From the NCBI GenBank assembly GCA_032191485.1, contig JAVDOI010000002.1:8609120-8673119 (forward strand): a DNA stretch of 64,000 nt. Direction: 5' to 3'. The notes beneath the pieces are model-generated. The model saw only the letters and a list, made by a program, of their open reading frames with translations, was not told the DNA's origin and did no database searches. Positions 1 to 16,500 of this stretch are shown piece after piece (position 1 is the stretch's first letter; each line of letters opens with the position of its first letter). Both the position numbers and the translations under genes were made by a program. This DNA comes from Leptoclinus maculatus. Lineage: Eukaryota > Chordata > Actinopteri > Perciformes > Stichaeidae.

Positions 1-720
1 ACCAAAGAGATTCATTTGTACGAGCAAGAACATTTGTACATTGTTTTCAGTGACGTTTTCATGTGTATTCTTTGGAAAGAGCTAAATGATGCTGATCATA
101 ACCAGTAGATGGCACTGTTGCTCAGTATAATTATCACACTGTTTTACAAAGTATATTTTACTTTTTTTATGCTTTTAGTAAATCATTCTGTCGTCTTTTA
201 AATGAAGCTTCTTATATTGCTAATTGCACTTAAGTGTATTTAAAGTTTACCACCAGTTTTACTCTTAAATCAAAGGTAAATTGAATGTGGGCTTTCAGGG
301 GCTACTAGATATTTTTCTTATGTTTATAATTATTTTCTTAGAAAAATAAATCTTGTATGACTAAAAGGGCTGGATCCCTGGTTCGGTGTATTTTTAAAGG
401 GATTTACATAGCCGTCTAAAGCTGAGTATTTTGTATTTGTTAAAGCTGCACTTGCAAAATGTGCCTGTTTGAATCGTCTGTTTGACAAACAGGAAACGTG
501 CACAGCTGGTGATAAAGCCTGTCTCCTGGATGTGCCAATTATCACTTGTATACATTTCTTTTAAAAACTCCTATATATATTTATCCTCGTGTGTCTGAGA
601 CAATGCACTATTTCATAAGTGTGTAAAGGTTTTGTAAATAATTGAAGATCTTTTGGAACAGAATGTGTGTGTGTGTGTGTGTGTGTGTATATGCAATGGA
701 AATAAATTAATTTAAAACAA
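1..720 (+). other. AT-rich flank, possible 3' UTR end of an upstream plus-strand gene
   Basis: No coding signal. An AATAAA at 701-706 after a short (TG)n tract (664-688) could end a transcript that starts left of the window. Weak inference. Confidence 0.25.
102..116 (+). promoter_or_regulatory. CTCF-like motif
   Basis: CCAGTAGATGGCACT fits the CTCF core CCASYAGRKGGCRSY at every position. Occupancy cannot be judged from sequence. Confidence 0.4.
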
Positions 721-1584
721 CAGTCTTGTTTCTCATGAATGTAGTCAGTATAACTGCCCTATGTAAGTGCCTTAACAACTTCATCGCCCCATAATTCAAA
801 CCCTTGTGAACCCCTTGTCTCTTTCACAGACTCTTTGTGTCAATAATCATCATCTATGTAGAGAAGGAAGGTAAACTCTGATTCACAAGTCTCTTGTTGA
901 TATCTGAAGAGTTGTTCTAGCTAACCATCATGTTGTGTTTGAGGACCTGACCCCGGGTTGCCTTAACAGCTCAAACACATACTTAACATGATTTTAAACT
1001 GTGACATGTTTCGGAAGTACACTTTTGTAAATTATCCATGAGGATAATTTTGTTTTTTGCATTACTTTTTTTTTTGTCTGTGAATTATGTTTATTGTACA
1101 AGAAAATAAAAATACTTCTTCCTGTAGAGTCCATCTACTATATAAATGACATATTTTTTCTTTCAAAAAAGAAGGAAGGTTTAAGCCACTCTTCTGGTAA
1201 GTAAAAAAATAAAACATTTCATTGTGAAATGCTAAAAATATATAAAATGTTGGTACAAGTTGCCACTGCACAAACTATTCAGGGTGACATATTTCCTTAT
1301 TTGGTGTCATATCACTATTTTATGGTCATTTCTGTACCTCCATCAAATGTGCAAATATACATTCCCCCAAAGAGAATAGTTACAACGTCAAGACCATTCT
1401 ACATATTAGGTTTTAATGAAATCAGAAGAAAAGAAAACAATTCAAAGGAAAACAATTAGTTGGTTTAATAATAATAACAGTAATCATTCACATACACAAT
1501 AGTACACCCTGGACAACGAGAAAGTAATCCTTACGTCAACCAAACAACCTCTAATAGCTCAATGGAGCTGTTTTAATATGAGAA
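721..1584. other. Gene-free stretch
   Basis: AT-rich, no exon-like segment recognised. A minus-strand AATAAA (complement near 1090) is present but no minus-strand coding sequence leads to it. Confidence 0.5.
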
Positions 1585-1895
1585 GGCACCCGTCTTGTTT
1601 ATCTCGTGCACGCGCACGAGGACGCACACGCCACCCTCTGTCCTACCAATGGTGTCCCTCCTCTGACCAACAGGTGGCGGTAACACGCCAGGATATGCCA
1701 GTAAAGTCAGAGAAGAAGACTTCAAACTCGTAAACGTGAATGCAAACAATTCTCGATTTTTAATACTTAATACATCGGTTTTGCAAATGTTTTATGAAGG
1801 AAGACATATTCCAACGTTTGTGTTGGACCTCAAGGATTATCCATATGGGATTTGGTGAGTAACACTGAGTGTAAACAACTTCTGTTTGCTTATTA
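1585..1895 (+). repeat. Dispersed promoter-like repeat, copy A
   Basis: Aligns by eye along most of its length with 18150-18382: shared blocks include the GAGGA-CGCACAC region, GAAGAC.....TAGTAAAC-like block, GTT(A/G)GACCTCA(A/G)GGATT and GAGTAACACTGA. It contains a CpG-rich NRF1-like core (CGTGCACGCGCACGAG, 1605-1620), a CTCF-like site (1667-1681), and an ATG at 1787 followed by 22 codons and a donor-like TTG|GTGAGT at 1854. Because a second copy exists in an mpp3 intron it is treated as a repeat, not a host first exon. Confidence 0.6.
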
Positions 1896-4800
1896 ATAAT
1901 CAGACGCATCGTTCTACAATACAACGTTTAAAATAATTTACTGTTTTCACGTCTTTAGGATTGAGGGCACATGTCAATTTATTTTTTTTGTCTCTCAGCA
2001 TCATTTCTTAATTTGTTTACATATTCACCAAAACGTTTTCAAATTCAATATGTCTGTAAATCTGCATTTGCAAAGTTCAACTTTTTTTTATTGCAAAAGC
2101 CATACATGCTTTGCATAATGATATGTGGGCCTGAGTGTTGGCGCAGTTCTTTATGCATATCATGGCAGCAGAAGGAGCTAAATGAATGACCACATGAATC
2201 ACAGTGTTAATGAGATTATTCCTGGAGGTGGGGGTTGTGCATTTTACCCATAAATACTCCGTCTCCCTGCCTACTGTGCAGCTCTCTGTCAGCCTGAGGG
2301 ACGGGGTGTTTGAAGGCCTCAGAAGTTTTATGTTGCTGTTTGTGTAAGACTTGGCTGCCAGAGTGTTGGCATTACAGTATAAGAGCCTGCTCCTCACGGG
2401 CTCTGAAATGCTGGGATTTGGTTTTGCCTGGAGGCTAAATCTGGCTTTGCCAGGCCTTAATCTTGGGCACCGGGTCACTGAAACACACTGTGGCTGGCAT
2501 ACAGGGGGCAACAAATCAGATGCACATGTGGTGTGTTTCATTTCATTTGCGTGTTTAGAGTGAACATGTGTGTGCGTGTGTTTACAGTATGCAGCATCCT
2601 GATCTGTAGCTTAATATTAATGCCGGCTGCAGGGCTGGATTTTAACACTTGTGTGTGTGAGTAAAATAACTCAAAATCAACAGAAATCTGCTCTAGCTAA
2701 AAATGTCTGTGTGATCGATTTAACCCCCCGGCATTACTCAAACTGGGGAAGTGTAGGTGTTGTGATGAGGGACATTTAGAATCATTACCATTCTCTAATC
2801 TATTCCTTTCTATTTCTAAATGTGTTCCTTTAAAACGAAAGTTACGGATGTAACTACGGTTCTATGAATCCTGGATGACTGCCAGAGGCAATGCTTAATG
2901 TGTTGGTTATATAATAATAAAGATTAATTTCTATAGATTAGCCCAAATGTAATTCACCTGATCATGAAATGGATTTTACTACATTATATTACCAAGAGTA
3001 ATATATTTTGAACCCATAATGTAATAATAGGATACGTTATGGGATTCTTCTCCTGGCTTGTTCATCTTCTGTTATAAGCAGCAGTTGAAATTGCTGGATA
3101 TCGATGCTTTTGTCAAAAGTATTGGACAACTAGACTGAAGCCCACTTATGTTCACACAAGCATCGACTCATGTAGCAGCTGCATGTATCAGGTACCCGGA
3201 TAAACTACGAGCGCTCTTTAACATCTCTGGCTTTTAAAAAAAATTGCTGACAGGTCTTAAAGTTCAAGAGAAATATATTATGAAATCCTTTTTATCTTCT
3301 GCTTTCCTCTTACTTTTAGTGGACCTCAGTGGGATATAGCGAAGTATTATATCCTCCAAACTCAGTGTGTAACATAAACCTGGTGGTCAGAATATAAAAC
3401 AAAGCAGTATTTCCAAATTACAATGTATAAACAGTGTGAAGAACAGAATTTCCCCATTAACTTGAATTATACTTTACACTACTTTCTCTGTAATGGTCTC
3501 CTCTCTCTGCCCGCCAAGGCCCTTCTCGGCTGTGGAGGAATGCATCGTATTTTGTTCCCATTACCAACCTGCCAAACGCGCGGCTCTGTCTGCTGCAGCA
3601 CATCCCATCAGCCCACAGGCTCAGCTGACTGATCGATAGACCACTTAGCGGCCGTGAGCTACACATCCCAGTCATTTGACCCGCTGGAGCGGTGGGAATG
3701 GGCACGCAATCCAATAAGCATCGAGCCAATGAGATAAGCGAGCTAGACTGCCAACTTGAGGAACTTCCTCCCTCCCTGAGAGGCTGTTCTCAGGGAGGGA
3801 GGATACAGTATACTCTGCAGATCAGGCCTGTTTCAACTATCTTCCCACACGTATAGTGAGATAAAGATGTGGCTCCTCATTGATTCTGCCTCCCTCTTAA
3901 TGAAGAAACGGTCCACTAAAGACATCTGAAATAGTTCCACAGTCCAATTCTTCTTAACAATTGAAGGGACAGCTAGGGACACATTCTTCAATCTGTAGAT
4001 CACTATTTAAACATATTGTATGCTGCTGTATTTTGAAAATGAATGACTTAAAATACACATAAGTTAATTAGCCAGCATATACCTAAAAAACGTACAATTG
4101 AGTTTGTAATTTAAGACTAAATTCTTTTAAAATCTTTGCAAGTAAACCAGAGATTAGTCAATTTATGAATTATTCAATCAATAATTTGATAATCATTTGT
4201 CACTGTTCAAGCTAAAATGTCAAACATTTGCTTGTACCATCTTCGTAAATTGACATTTCCCACCAATTGTCTAATATTTTATAGACAAAACAATTAAAAG
4301 AAAAACATTGAATCAAGCATAATCAGCAGATGTACATATAATGAAAATAATGATTAGTTACAGAAGTAACTATCTATAATATAATAATCTTACTTCTGCC
4401 AGCACAATGGATACTAACTGAAGCCTTCAATGTTTGTTCAACAAGGATGAGCTACAACTTCTTTCATTCATAATTAGTTAATCTGTCTAAAAAACAAAGT
4501 TCAACAACTGCTCATAACATTGGATTTAATTATCAGAGTTTATTTCCGAGTTAATAAAAGTGTCTGAGGATATTACAGTTGTGCTTCGTTCTGGGACGTC
4601 GGAACAAACAACGGACAGACTGCAGCACACGAAGCAGTCTGAGACAGAAATGAGGGAGACAATAGCTTACAAACACTTTAGTTTACAGTCCATGATTGGC
4701 AACAAAACAATCTTAATAAATCCTGAGCCAAAAGGCCCACAAAGCCACCTGCTCTACTCTTTTACTGCTGTGAAGTGGAAACACGCCGGTCGTTCTCTCC

Positions 4801-5189
4801 GTCCTTTCCTCCGTCACACAGAAGGCTGTAATTCACTTTCACTAATGTTCCTCTGCAGCAGCCAGTGCAGTACAGCAAATTATGAAACATTTACCAGCAA
4901 CCTTATAGATCTCAACTAACAGCTGCCCCAAAAAAACTCCACTGTCCTAATAGACCTTTTACCTCCTCTATACAATTATAACCAGAGATGTATTAAAGTG
5001 TAAAGCCATTTAAACTCAGTTTACCAGTCCTTTGTATTCTCACTCTCACATTCATTTTAAACCGTGTCAATGAATTTAGCCTTTTTATAAATTGTTACTT
5101 TTGTTGTAACTGGTTGTTGCTCATCTTTTGTGTTTTTTTAGTTTTTTTTGTGTGTTTTGTGTTCAGTTTGTGGGGCTTTTCAGTAATTT
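1896..5189. other. Gene-free stretch
   Basis: No recognisable exon. Holds a short repeat-like block at 2838-2905 (GTTACGGATGTAACTACGG, a sequence type seen widely in fish, recalled) and a 16-bp stem hairpin at 3766-3803. The 154-codon minus-strand frame at 2077-2541 shows no domain or splice support. Confidence 0.5.
3766..3803. repeat. 16-bp hairpin
   Basis: TCCTCCCTCCCTGAGA, 6-nt loop, TCTCAGGGAGGGAGGA; perfect stem. Confidence 0.95.
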
Positions 5190-5540
5190 AGCGTCTCTTT
5201 GTGGTCGTTTTGCGTCACTTTGTCGTCGTTTTGCGTCACTTTGTAGTCGTTTTGCGTCACTTTGTGGTCGTTTTGCGTCACTTTGTAGTCGTTTTGCGTC
5301 ACTTTGTGGTCGTTTTGCGTCTCTTTGTGGTCGTTTTGCGTCACTTTGTGGTCGTTTTGCGTCACTTTGTAGTGGTTTTGCGTCACTTTGTGGTCGTTTT
5401 GCGTCACTTTGTAGTCGTTTTGCGTCACTTTGTGGTCGTTTTGCGTCTCTTTGTGGTCGTTTTGCGTCACTTTGTGGTCGTTTTGTGTCTCTTTGTGGTC
5501 GTTTTGCGTCACTTTGTGGTCGTTTTGCGTCACGTCTCTT
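5190..5540. repeat. 21-bp minisatellite
   Basis: About 16 tandem copies of TTTGTGGTCGTTTTGCGTCAC with variants (GTAGTCG, GTGGTTT, CTCTTTG). Because 21 is a multiple of three, several frames stay open and give spurious repetitive ORFs. A degenerate relative in the opposite orientation occurs at 22905-23240. Confidence 0.95.
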
Positions 5541-8689
<3,149 letters not shown>

Positions 8690-8690
<1 letters not shown>

Positions 8691-9680
8691 TAAACATTAG
8701 AATAGGGGTCACTAATAGGCGTTCCGTGGTCCAGGTCCGGACCCAGACGCCGTTGTATCCGGACCTGGACCTAAAACCGATAGATAATTGAGAATTATTT
8801 AATTTTGACGGAGCGCTTCTATTTTAACTACTGCAGCTTTTCCAGCCTTTTATTCAGTTATTTCACACGACGTTCTCATAAAAGAGAAACGTGGACAGCG
8901 AGACCAGAGCCTTTAACCAAGAATGGACAGACTCTTACATGTTCATTCTTCCTACGTCAGTTCACAGTGTCTCATATGTTCAGAGACCGTGGCGATTATT
9001 AATAAAAGCCGCAATGTGAAGCGCCACTAGGAAGACAAAGCACAAATCTTTTTTAACAAACGTACCGGCACACATCCGAAATTAAAGCACAGAAAATAAT
9101 CTAAGAGCACATTAATTCACTGCCCAATAATGATGTTAACAGAGCGGGGAATGAGGTGGAAACAAGTGGTTTCAATAACCACAGTTATAACATATAATAT
9201 GACATCACTTCACACCTGAATAAACTGAATTTAAAAATTTCTTATTTTTCTAAAATGAAGTACTTTATTTTAAGATGCTAATTTTTTCCAACGCTTTCTG
9301 TTATGCAATTTATTCTTAAATGCATCTCTTATTTTTCTTGAAACAAGAGAAGACAATTTATTTATTATTACAATTTTATATTATTATTAGACTCTGTGAG
9401 GAGGAGGATGTAAAAGTACACAACCTAGTGGCAACATCCTAGGTTATACAAGGCTTCATAATTCAATTCATAATATTTACATTTTTAAATCGATAATAGT
9501 TCATAGGTTAGGACTCTAAGAATTTTTGCAAATATTTCTAATACATTTCACTTGTGTTGTTATTTAACATTTAAGTATACTCAAATGAGTCCCAGGGACA
9601 TACATGTGGGGGTCCCCGGTATATTTTTTTAGGAGTCCATTGCTGAAAAACCAATGAGAATCTCTGCTCTAGGTTTTTAA
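8690..9680 (+). mobile_element. Decayed hAT-type transposon with ZBED-like fragment
   Basis: Around 8890-9090 the three forward frames alternately carry pieces typical of the N-terminal BED/C2H2-like region of fish ZBED/GTF2IRD2-type hAT transposases: AFNQEWTDSYMFILP, then SETVAI, then NVKRH followed by a stop. Frameshifts and stops show it is dead. Flanks carry hAT-like terminal phrases (AGGGGTCACTAA at left; GAATCTCTGCTCTAGG at right). Ends are approximate and no 8-bp target duplication was recognised. Confidence 0.55.
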
Positions 9681-9759
9681 TACATGACAATCTGGTGCTA
9701 CAGCATCTCATAGGCAGCAGGATACAAAATCTCAGCTCTTCTATAGCATCCTAAATCCA

Positions 9760-10033
9760 CTGATGTGGCCAGAGAGAGCATCAGCGATGTACATGGAGGA
9801 GGGTGGTTAGGGGAGGGGCTGAGTGAGGGAGAAAGAGAGGGAGAAAGAGAGGGAAAGAGGCGGACACTCAGCGGCAGCAGGTTTGTGAGAGCAGCAGAAC
9901 AGAGGAGGAGGAGGAAGAAGAAGGAAGGAGGAGGAGGAGGAGGAATCAGAGCGAGAGAAACAGTGTGGCTGCAGTCAGGAGGGACACAAACACACAGAGA
10001 GAGAGAGAGGAGGAGATACAGAGAGAAGAGAAG
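9760..10033 (+). other. mpp3: Probable non-coding first exon and promoter region of mpp3
   Basis: A purine-rich (GAGA/GGA) stretch ends in a strong donor, AAG|GTAAGT, at 10033/10034. No ORF continues across it, and the next good acceptor on this strand for mpp3 is at 16951-16952, just before the start-codon exon. This fits a 5'-UTR exon with a 6.9-kb first intron. The transcription start is not visible and no TATA box is seen, so the left limit is arbitrary. GA-rich TATA-less 5' UTRs are common for scaffold genes. It could also be an unrelated purine tract with a chance donor. Confidence 0.5.
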
Positions 10034-10524
10034 GTAAGTTAGCCACACGTCTGTTTAATGTCTTTGTCTCCAGTGTGAACACGAGGTGTCTGATTCGCTG
10101 CTATTCAGTGTGTCTTTTCCATTTCATCCTCCGTCTGCCAGCTAACGGCATGCTGTATGTAGGGAGATCAGAGTGCTGTAGCACTGCGGAGAGATGGAGG
10201 AGAGAGAGGGAGGGAGGGAGGGAGGGAGGGAGGGCCGGCATTATGCTCTACAGACAGGAGGAAGTAGGAATAGAAAGAAAGACAGAGAGGAGGTGAAACA
10301 GAGGGAAATAAACATCTGCCTGGGCTTTGCTGTGAGGGGGTGGGTGTCTGGGGATCGGGGACGGGGGGGTGTACCATTTGAGTGACAGCGCAGGAGAGTG
10401 TCAGCTGTCAACATCTGTAGTTTTACCTCCATGTTGGAGATGATATAAGTTTTTGTTGGACCACACCCTTTGAGATCATATGATGGTTTTGTTGTTTAAT
10501 TTGGTGACGGTGTGAGTCTGGGAA

Positions 10525-10559
<35 letters not shown>

Positions 10560-13500
10560 TTGGATGCTGGCCAAACATGCTTAGTGTTTCCTCCCATTAT
10601 TGTCAGGTGGATTAGCTGCGTGTGAGCGGTGTTCAATCTCGAGCTGGCGAGGAGTGCAGCCAAGGTGCTCGATCTTATACTGACCGAGATGTTGTCACTC
10701 TGAACTGTGTGTGTGTGTGTGTCTGTGCGTGTGTGTGTGTGTGTGCGTGTGTGTGTGTGTGTGTGTGTGGACATGTATGTAGATATACTGTCCACCAGTG
10801 TGTGTGTTAATGTGCCTGTGTTGTGTCAGTACATGCATGTGAGAAATGCTTTAGTACAAGAGGTGGCAGTGCTTAGATATTCCTTCTGCTCCTGGCATCA
10901 GTCCTCGGTTAAAATCTTCGCCGTTTTGGTGACTGATGCAGAAATAATGTCCTCCACCATATTGTAAAAACATGTCGCTCAGACAGGGAGCAGTGTAGAC
11001 CCTCGTCATCTGGCAAAGTGAAATAGTCTCTGAAAGGCAGCCTGCTTAGAACAGCTTGACCGAGCATTTGTTGTTTTAGCGTCTCGATGCCAAGGCATTT
11101 TCACAGCATCGAGGATGATGAATTTTCATAAAGAGCTATGACGATTTGAGAGGATGTTTCTCATGATCCCTATAACCTCACAGGCGGCACAATCATCACG
11201 GCAGATGGCACATTTCGTGTTGAAACATCTTTTAGATTATACATAGAGGGCTGAGGCATATTCTAGCAGCACATAAACAATGGAGACTGTCTTCCCAAGA
11301 AGAATGGCCGCATCAGTCGGGTCACTGAAACCTCAAGCAGCTGTAGTGGTTATAATGGGAGGAAAAGGAGGAAGACAGGTGATGGTATAATAGAGCCAAA
11401 ACTGAATGTTTGACTTTAACACGGGAGTCTGCTGTTTGTTTCCTGTTTCAAACCAACAGACAACATTTTTTTCATGATCGTCCCCTTAGCGAAGTAGTCA
11501 TTTAAACCCAGCCGTTGGAAGAGGTACGCTACACTAAACTAGCCTCTAACAGCTATAGATTCATTACTGTGGTTAGATATTAAAAATATGAATTTCTTTA
11601 CTATCCTAACTCATTGTATCCCGAAATAACTTACAAAAGGCTCCCAAAGCACTTAGGAAATATGCAACTCAACTGTTTATTACTTACTGTGTACTTCTAC
11701 TTCAGAGGAAAACATTGTACCAATACATTTACACAGCAGATTCATATTTTATGCACAAATTTAACTCTCTAGCATTGTTGAAAGCTCCCCCTTGAACAGA
11801 CGTATAGTACATTTAGATACTTTGTGCTAATAAGGTTTCTCTTCCACTCCGGACTTCAAGTCAACATTTGAATGCAGGACTTCTGTTGTGCGGTATTGTG
11901 TTGTAGGCCTATACTTCTACTTCAGAGGAAAACATTTACATTTACCTGACGTGCTAGTAAGTAACAGTCAAGATTCTCAATATGTGTTCATCCAAATAAA
12001 GCCTATTTGGAAATTTACTCCCATCGTTTTCGGAGGTTTGAGAGCCGCTACAGGGCATTCAACGAGCCACCCGACAGCTGCACAGAGTGCTGATGCTGTG
12101 TTTTTCAAAGTTCATGTTAAATGTGTTGCGTGGCCAAATTGCACCAAATTCAACTAAGCACCTCCAGTAATACACCCGCTAAGCGTAACGTAGATCAGAT
12201 GAGCAGTTCTGTATGAATGCGAAGAACACAGACATTTTTTGCTTTATAGTTAAATATATTAGTAGATGTGAACCGCAGCCTCCTTTACACTTATCCATCC
12301 AAACCTCCTCCCTTTAAGGTTTTGTGGAGCGAAAAACGTATGTCGTATGTCCTCGACCTGTCACATTTTTACATGAGATTAAAAATTATATGGCAGCAGG
12401 AGCAGAACCGACTACGACTGTTTAACATTTAGTGTTTGATCTGATGTATCCACACTGCCCCGTCAGATGAAATTAAGAACCCTTTTAATTACACCACCCG
12501 TCACCACCTGGATACACTGGATGTTATTTAACACCCACATAACAATTATTTTTGAATTAGTTGAGCTACTTCACAATCTTGCCAAATATTCCCTGGCAAC
12601 TGCAGAAGTAGCGCATAACACGGTACCTGTGTTTGGAAAATGAATCAAAAATGTTTTGATAATCACTTTCTCAATTTAAGTTCTTTGTCGAGTAAAGATG
12701 TCAAACAATCGCTGGTTTCAGATTTGCTATTTTCTCTGTTTTTGTATCATATATATATTTTTTAATTGAATATCTTTAAAGTTGGACATTTTCCATGATT
12801 TTCTGACATTATTTTGCATATTAGATTCATATTTTTAATTGCACAAATGAATGACAGGAATCATCAGTTGCCATCCTAGAGCCAACACAATTCTTTAAGG
12901 AAAGAGGGAAAACCCACACACTTGCTCAGTGTCGGTACACAGCAGTGCTCTGTAGTATCTTCAGAAGCTCTTACGGTCCAGGTCTTACTGGATGAGGCAT
13001 CAAAGAGACTTTACGAGACCTGATGAAACTCTTGGCAGCGTGTTTATCGCTGTGAGGGCCGACTTATGCCCTGAACCTGCTGACGTCAAACCACCTCCAG
13101 GGCTTTCAAACTGAATAAAAAGATGAAACGGGGGATACAAAAACTGTGAATAGAAACAGGGGGGGGGGGGATTAAGTAGGTGTGTGTTGGTTGTGTGTTC
13201 ATGTTCGTTGAATACTGTGATTCCAAACTACTTATCTGTGTATGAATGAGAAAATCGCATGTGGATGACCAACACAAAGAACAACATTCAGTGGTTTACA
13301 AATATCTTATTTAACAGGATGATGTCGACGCTACAGTGGCAGTGGTACGAACTGCTGATCCGTCTGCATTTGAGCTAAATGTGTCGAGATGAAGGTTATA
13401 TGACGAAGGCTGTTATCTGATCAGCTGACTTCTTCTGACCTCACCGGGGCGCCATCATGTTTGTGTGATCTGCAGCTAAGCTCTTAACTAGATTTGAACT

Positions 13501-16500
13501 GAAAATGTCATTTCTTTGCTGGGATTCAATGCAAAAAGCATGTTCGAGTCTATTTTTGGATCAGTGACGTTTTGGTGTTTTGATGTTTGTCGTCGGGTTT
13601 TTGCAGTGATGTGAGATGGTGCTTTCTGAAGGCCTGTGTGAGCCAGGGGCATCAGAGAGCTGTCAAGCATACAGAGACCAAACTGTACTCTACTGAGCTC
13701 ATGCTGGTGTTGATTCTCAGTGGGATTAGTATTTATTCATGTCATGTACATGGAGTATGTAGTGGAGGACAAATGGAATACTTCTAATATGTCTTCATTA
13801 GTCGACTAAATTCTCACTATCAAATGTTTTCAATCAAATCAAAGTGATCATGTTAATACTCTTAATGCATAATTAACTGTTATTACCTACATTTTAAATC
13901 TATAAACATACTGACCAAGGGCACGGACACACCAGCATTTATAATCGCAACATTTCAGTCCTAAATAAAAGGGTACAGATTTAGCATTGCACCCCTGTCA
14001 TAATATTGGACTCTTGATGGACAGTTTAAAACAAAGGATCAAAGTCATCACAGCAGAATCAGAGGTTTTGTCTTTTCTTTTCTCCACGCATTCTTCTTCC
14101 TTGTTAAAACCTGGAAACTACATGACCCATAATTCAACTCTGCCAGCGACAAATTTGTGGGAGATTCGGATGTTAGCGAGATACAGAACTCCACATCTCC
14201 AGATTTATTATATTTTTTTAAACCAATATTTATCAGCCACAAAAGGCTTTATATCTTTTTGTTACATATGCAGTCGTACTCCCCAAGACCTGTAAACAGA
14301 CTTCGATGTGTAATATCAATGCTTTTCATTTCAACAGAGTTACAGCAGTGAGTGCATTTGCTTGTGAATCTATCCGGAGCCTTCATGTGCATTGTTAGTA
14401 CGATCTACTCCTGTCTCATGACTCCCAATATGTTTCCTTAAACTACGTAACTGTAGAGCACAATGGTCACTATGTAATCAGCGTTTGGTGCAAAGGCTGC
14501 TGCGAGAGGTTTTATACAGACAGAAAATTATATTATTATTATATATTCATCAAATTGCAACTTTGGAAAATCAATGCAGATTTTTTAAATTTGAAAACTT
14601 TAAACATAAATTAAATTGACTTTTGTTCCTCAATGAGTCAAACTCACTACTACCTCAATCCATTCCCTTATTCCTTTTAAACCTAACCTCCCCCCCCCCA
14701 TGGGTGCCAATTAGAGGTGCTCCCACAATGCCTCTCTCTGAAGACCTCACCAGGTAGATGTAAAAGCAGCTCAGAGGATGATGTCATCCTCCCACGACTC
14801 TTGACTCACTCAGCTGCTGCAGATGTAATGAACCACAAGCTTTTGATCGTTTTTATTATTGGTGGAAGTAGAAAAGAAGCTGATGATGCAAATAATGGTG
14901 ACATTAAAGATATTAGAAATCCACATCAAAGGGAGATTCTCTAGTCATGTTACAAGCCTTGATTTAGGGGGAAGTGTTTATGGGACGTCACAGAGGGTTG
15001 TCCTCTTAAGTCATCTCAGGCTCTGCTCATTCCTCACGGTCCTTTTCAGAGCCAGGCATCAAGACGTCTTATCCCTATATAGTCCAAGAGTCGATTAGTT
15101 AGTTGAAGACCTAACTATAGATTAGAGTAATGATCACTGCGTACTGTTGCCATGGATTCAGTAAGTTATGCCGTGGGCTACAACGTTGTTGTTTTTATGA
15201 GCCTACATGTTTTTGACATGTTGGCCCCATTTAAAGTATGCTGTATTAGCTATTAGTTTTTCCTTGGTTGCAATGTAAAAAAGAGAATATTGATATACAG
15301 AGTGAAGCACTTTACCAGTGAAACTACAGTATGTTGATAATGATGTTTTTTTTCCTCCTCCTGAGTTAAAAATAGTGATGTCATATGGAGAAAATCCCAT
15401 CTGACACACTTGAGAATAAAGAGACTCTCTTGTGTGTTGTTCCCACTGATTCTCCTGACAGAACGAAGAATAAAATGAGAGCTGCCTCCCTCCTCATCTT
15501 TTCCTCATCCCTCTATCTGGCTCTCTAATATCCTCTCTGTTCATTATTCATGAAGTCATTGCTGTCTCTGTCTGTCTGTGGTGCGGTTAATCATGTTCTG
15601 AATATTTACCATCCGAGCACGGCGATACATTTTAGAAATGCTTTAGGAGGAAGGAGAAAATTTGCAATCTTGCAATATAGAAACATTAAAATACAATTTA
15701 GGGTACTGTGTTGTTCATGAACAAGCTCATAGAAATACATAAGTGCAACTGTTTGCCTTGAAGTTGCAATGTATAGGAACTCCTTCCCTCATCCCACTGG
15801 GAAGATTCCCACCCCAGTTCCAGTCACTTATCTTGATGGACTGTTTGGGGAAACTCAATCTTCATCTGCTTTGTCTTCCTCTCCTAACTCCTGTTCCCCC
15901 TGAGTGTTTAAGTTTGTCTGCATTTCTAATCACAGACCTGCTATTCCTCATCTGTCCTCTACCTGCCACTGCAGAGTCTGCATACACCACCTGACCAAAT
16001 CATCTGCCTGCACAGCTGCTTCACATTAGCTTCACAATGAACTAGATATTCTTTGTCAGTTGTTTCCTTGTTCCTGTCCTGGCCATCTGCTTGCCTTATA
16101 GCCTTTTTTGGTCTTGTATTTGAACTTCTTTCCTTCATGTTGCTGTCTGCACGCTGCTTTCACCCCTCTGATACACACCTGTTTCTCCAGTCTATGCACA
16201 TATTAACACATGCTAATACTCTTTATTGCAGCTTTGTTGTGTTGTTTTGGTTTTACTGCATTTTTTCCGGTTGTTTTGTTATCGGATCATAGTGCGATAT
16301 GTTGGAGTCTGTGGTTTATGTTATTGACTTGTGTTTCTAGTGGCAGGAAGTATGGAGAATATTGAGTGGAGTGACAAGGATATTGATCTGTAGGGGCTGC
16401 AATAATCCAGCAGTCTGTGCGGTACTTCAGCCGACTGTAGCGGTGTAGATCTGTCAGCTTATGGATATAGATGTATAAAGAAAGTTATTGTACAGTATAT

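Noticed and set aside
1787..1854. Possible first coding exon, MFYEGRHIPTFVLDL... with GTGAGT donor
   Set aside because: The whole surrounding block has a second copy at 18150-18382, and no following exon in phase was found; treated as a repeat.
2077..2541. 154-codon minus-strand ORF
   Set aside because: No domain, no low-complexity explanation needed; composition and length are compatible with chance and it has no splice or UTR context.
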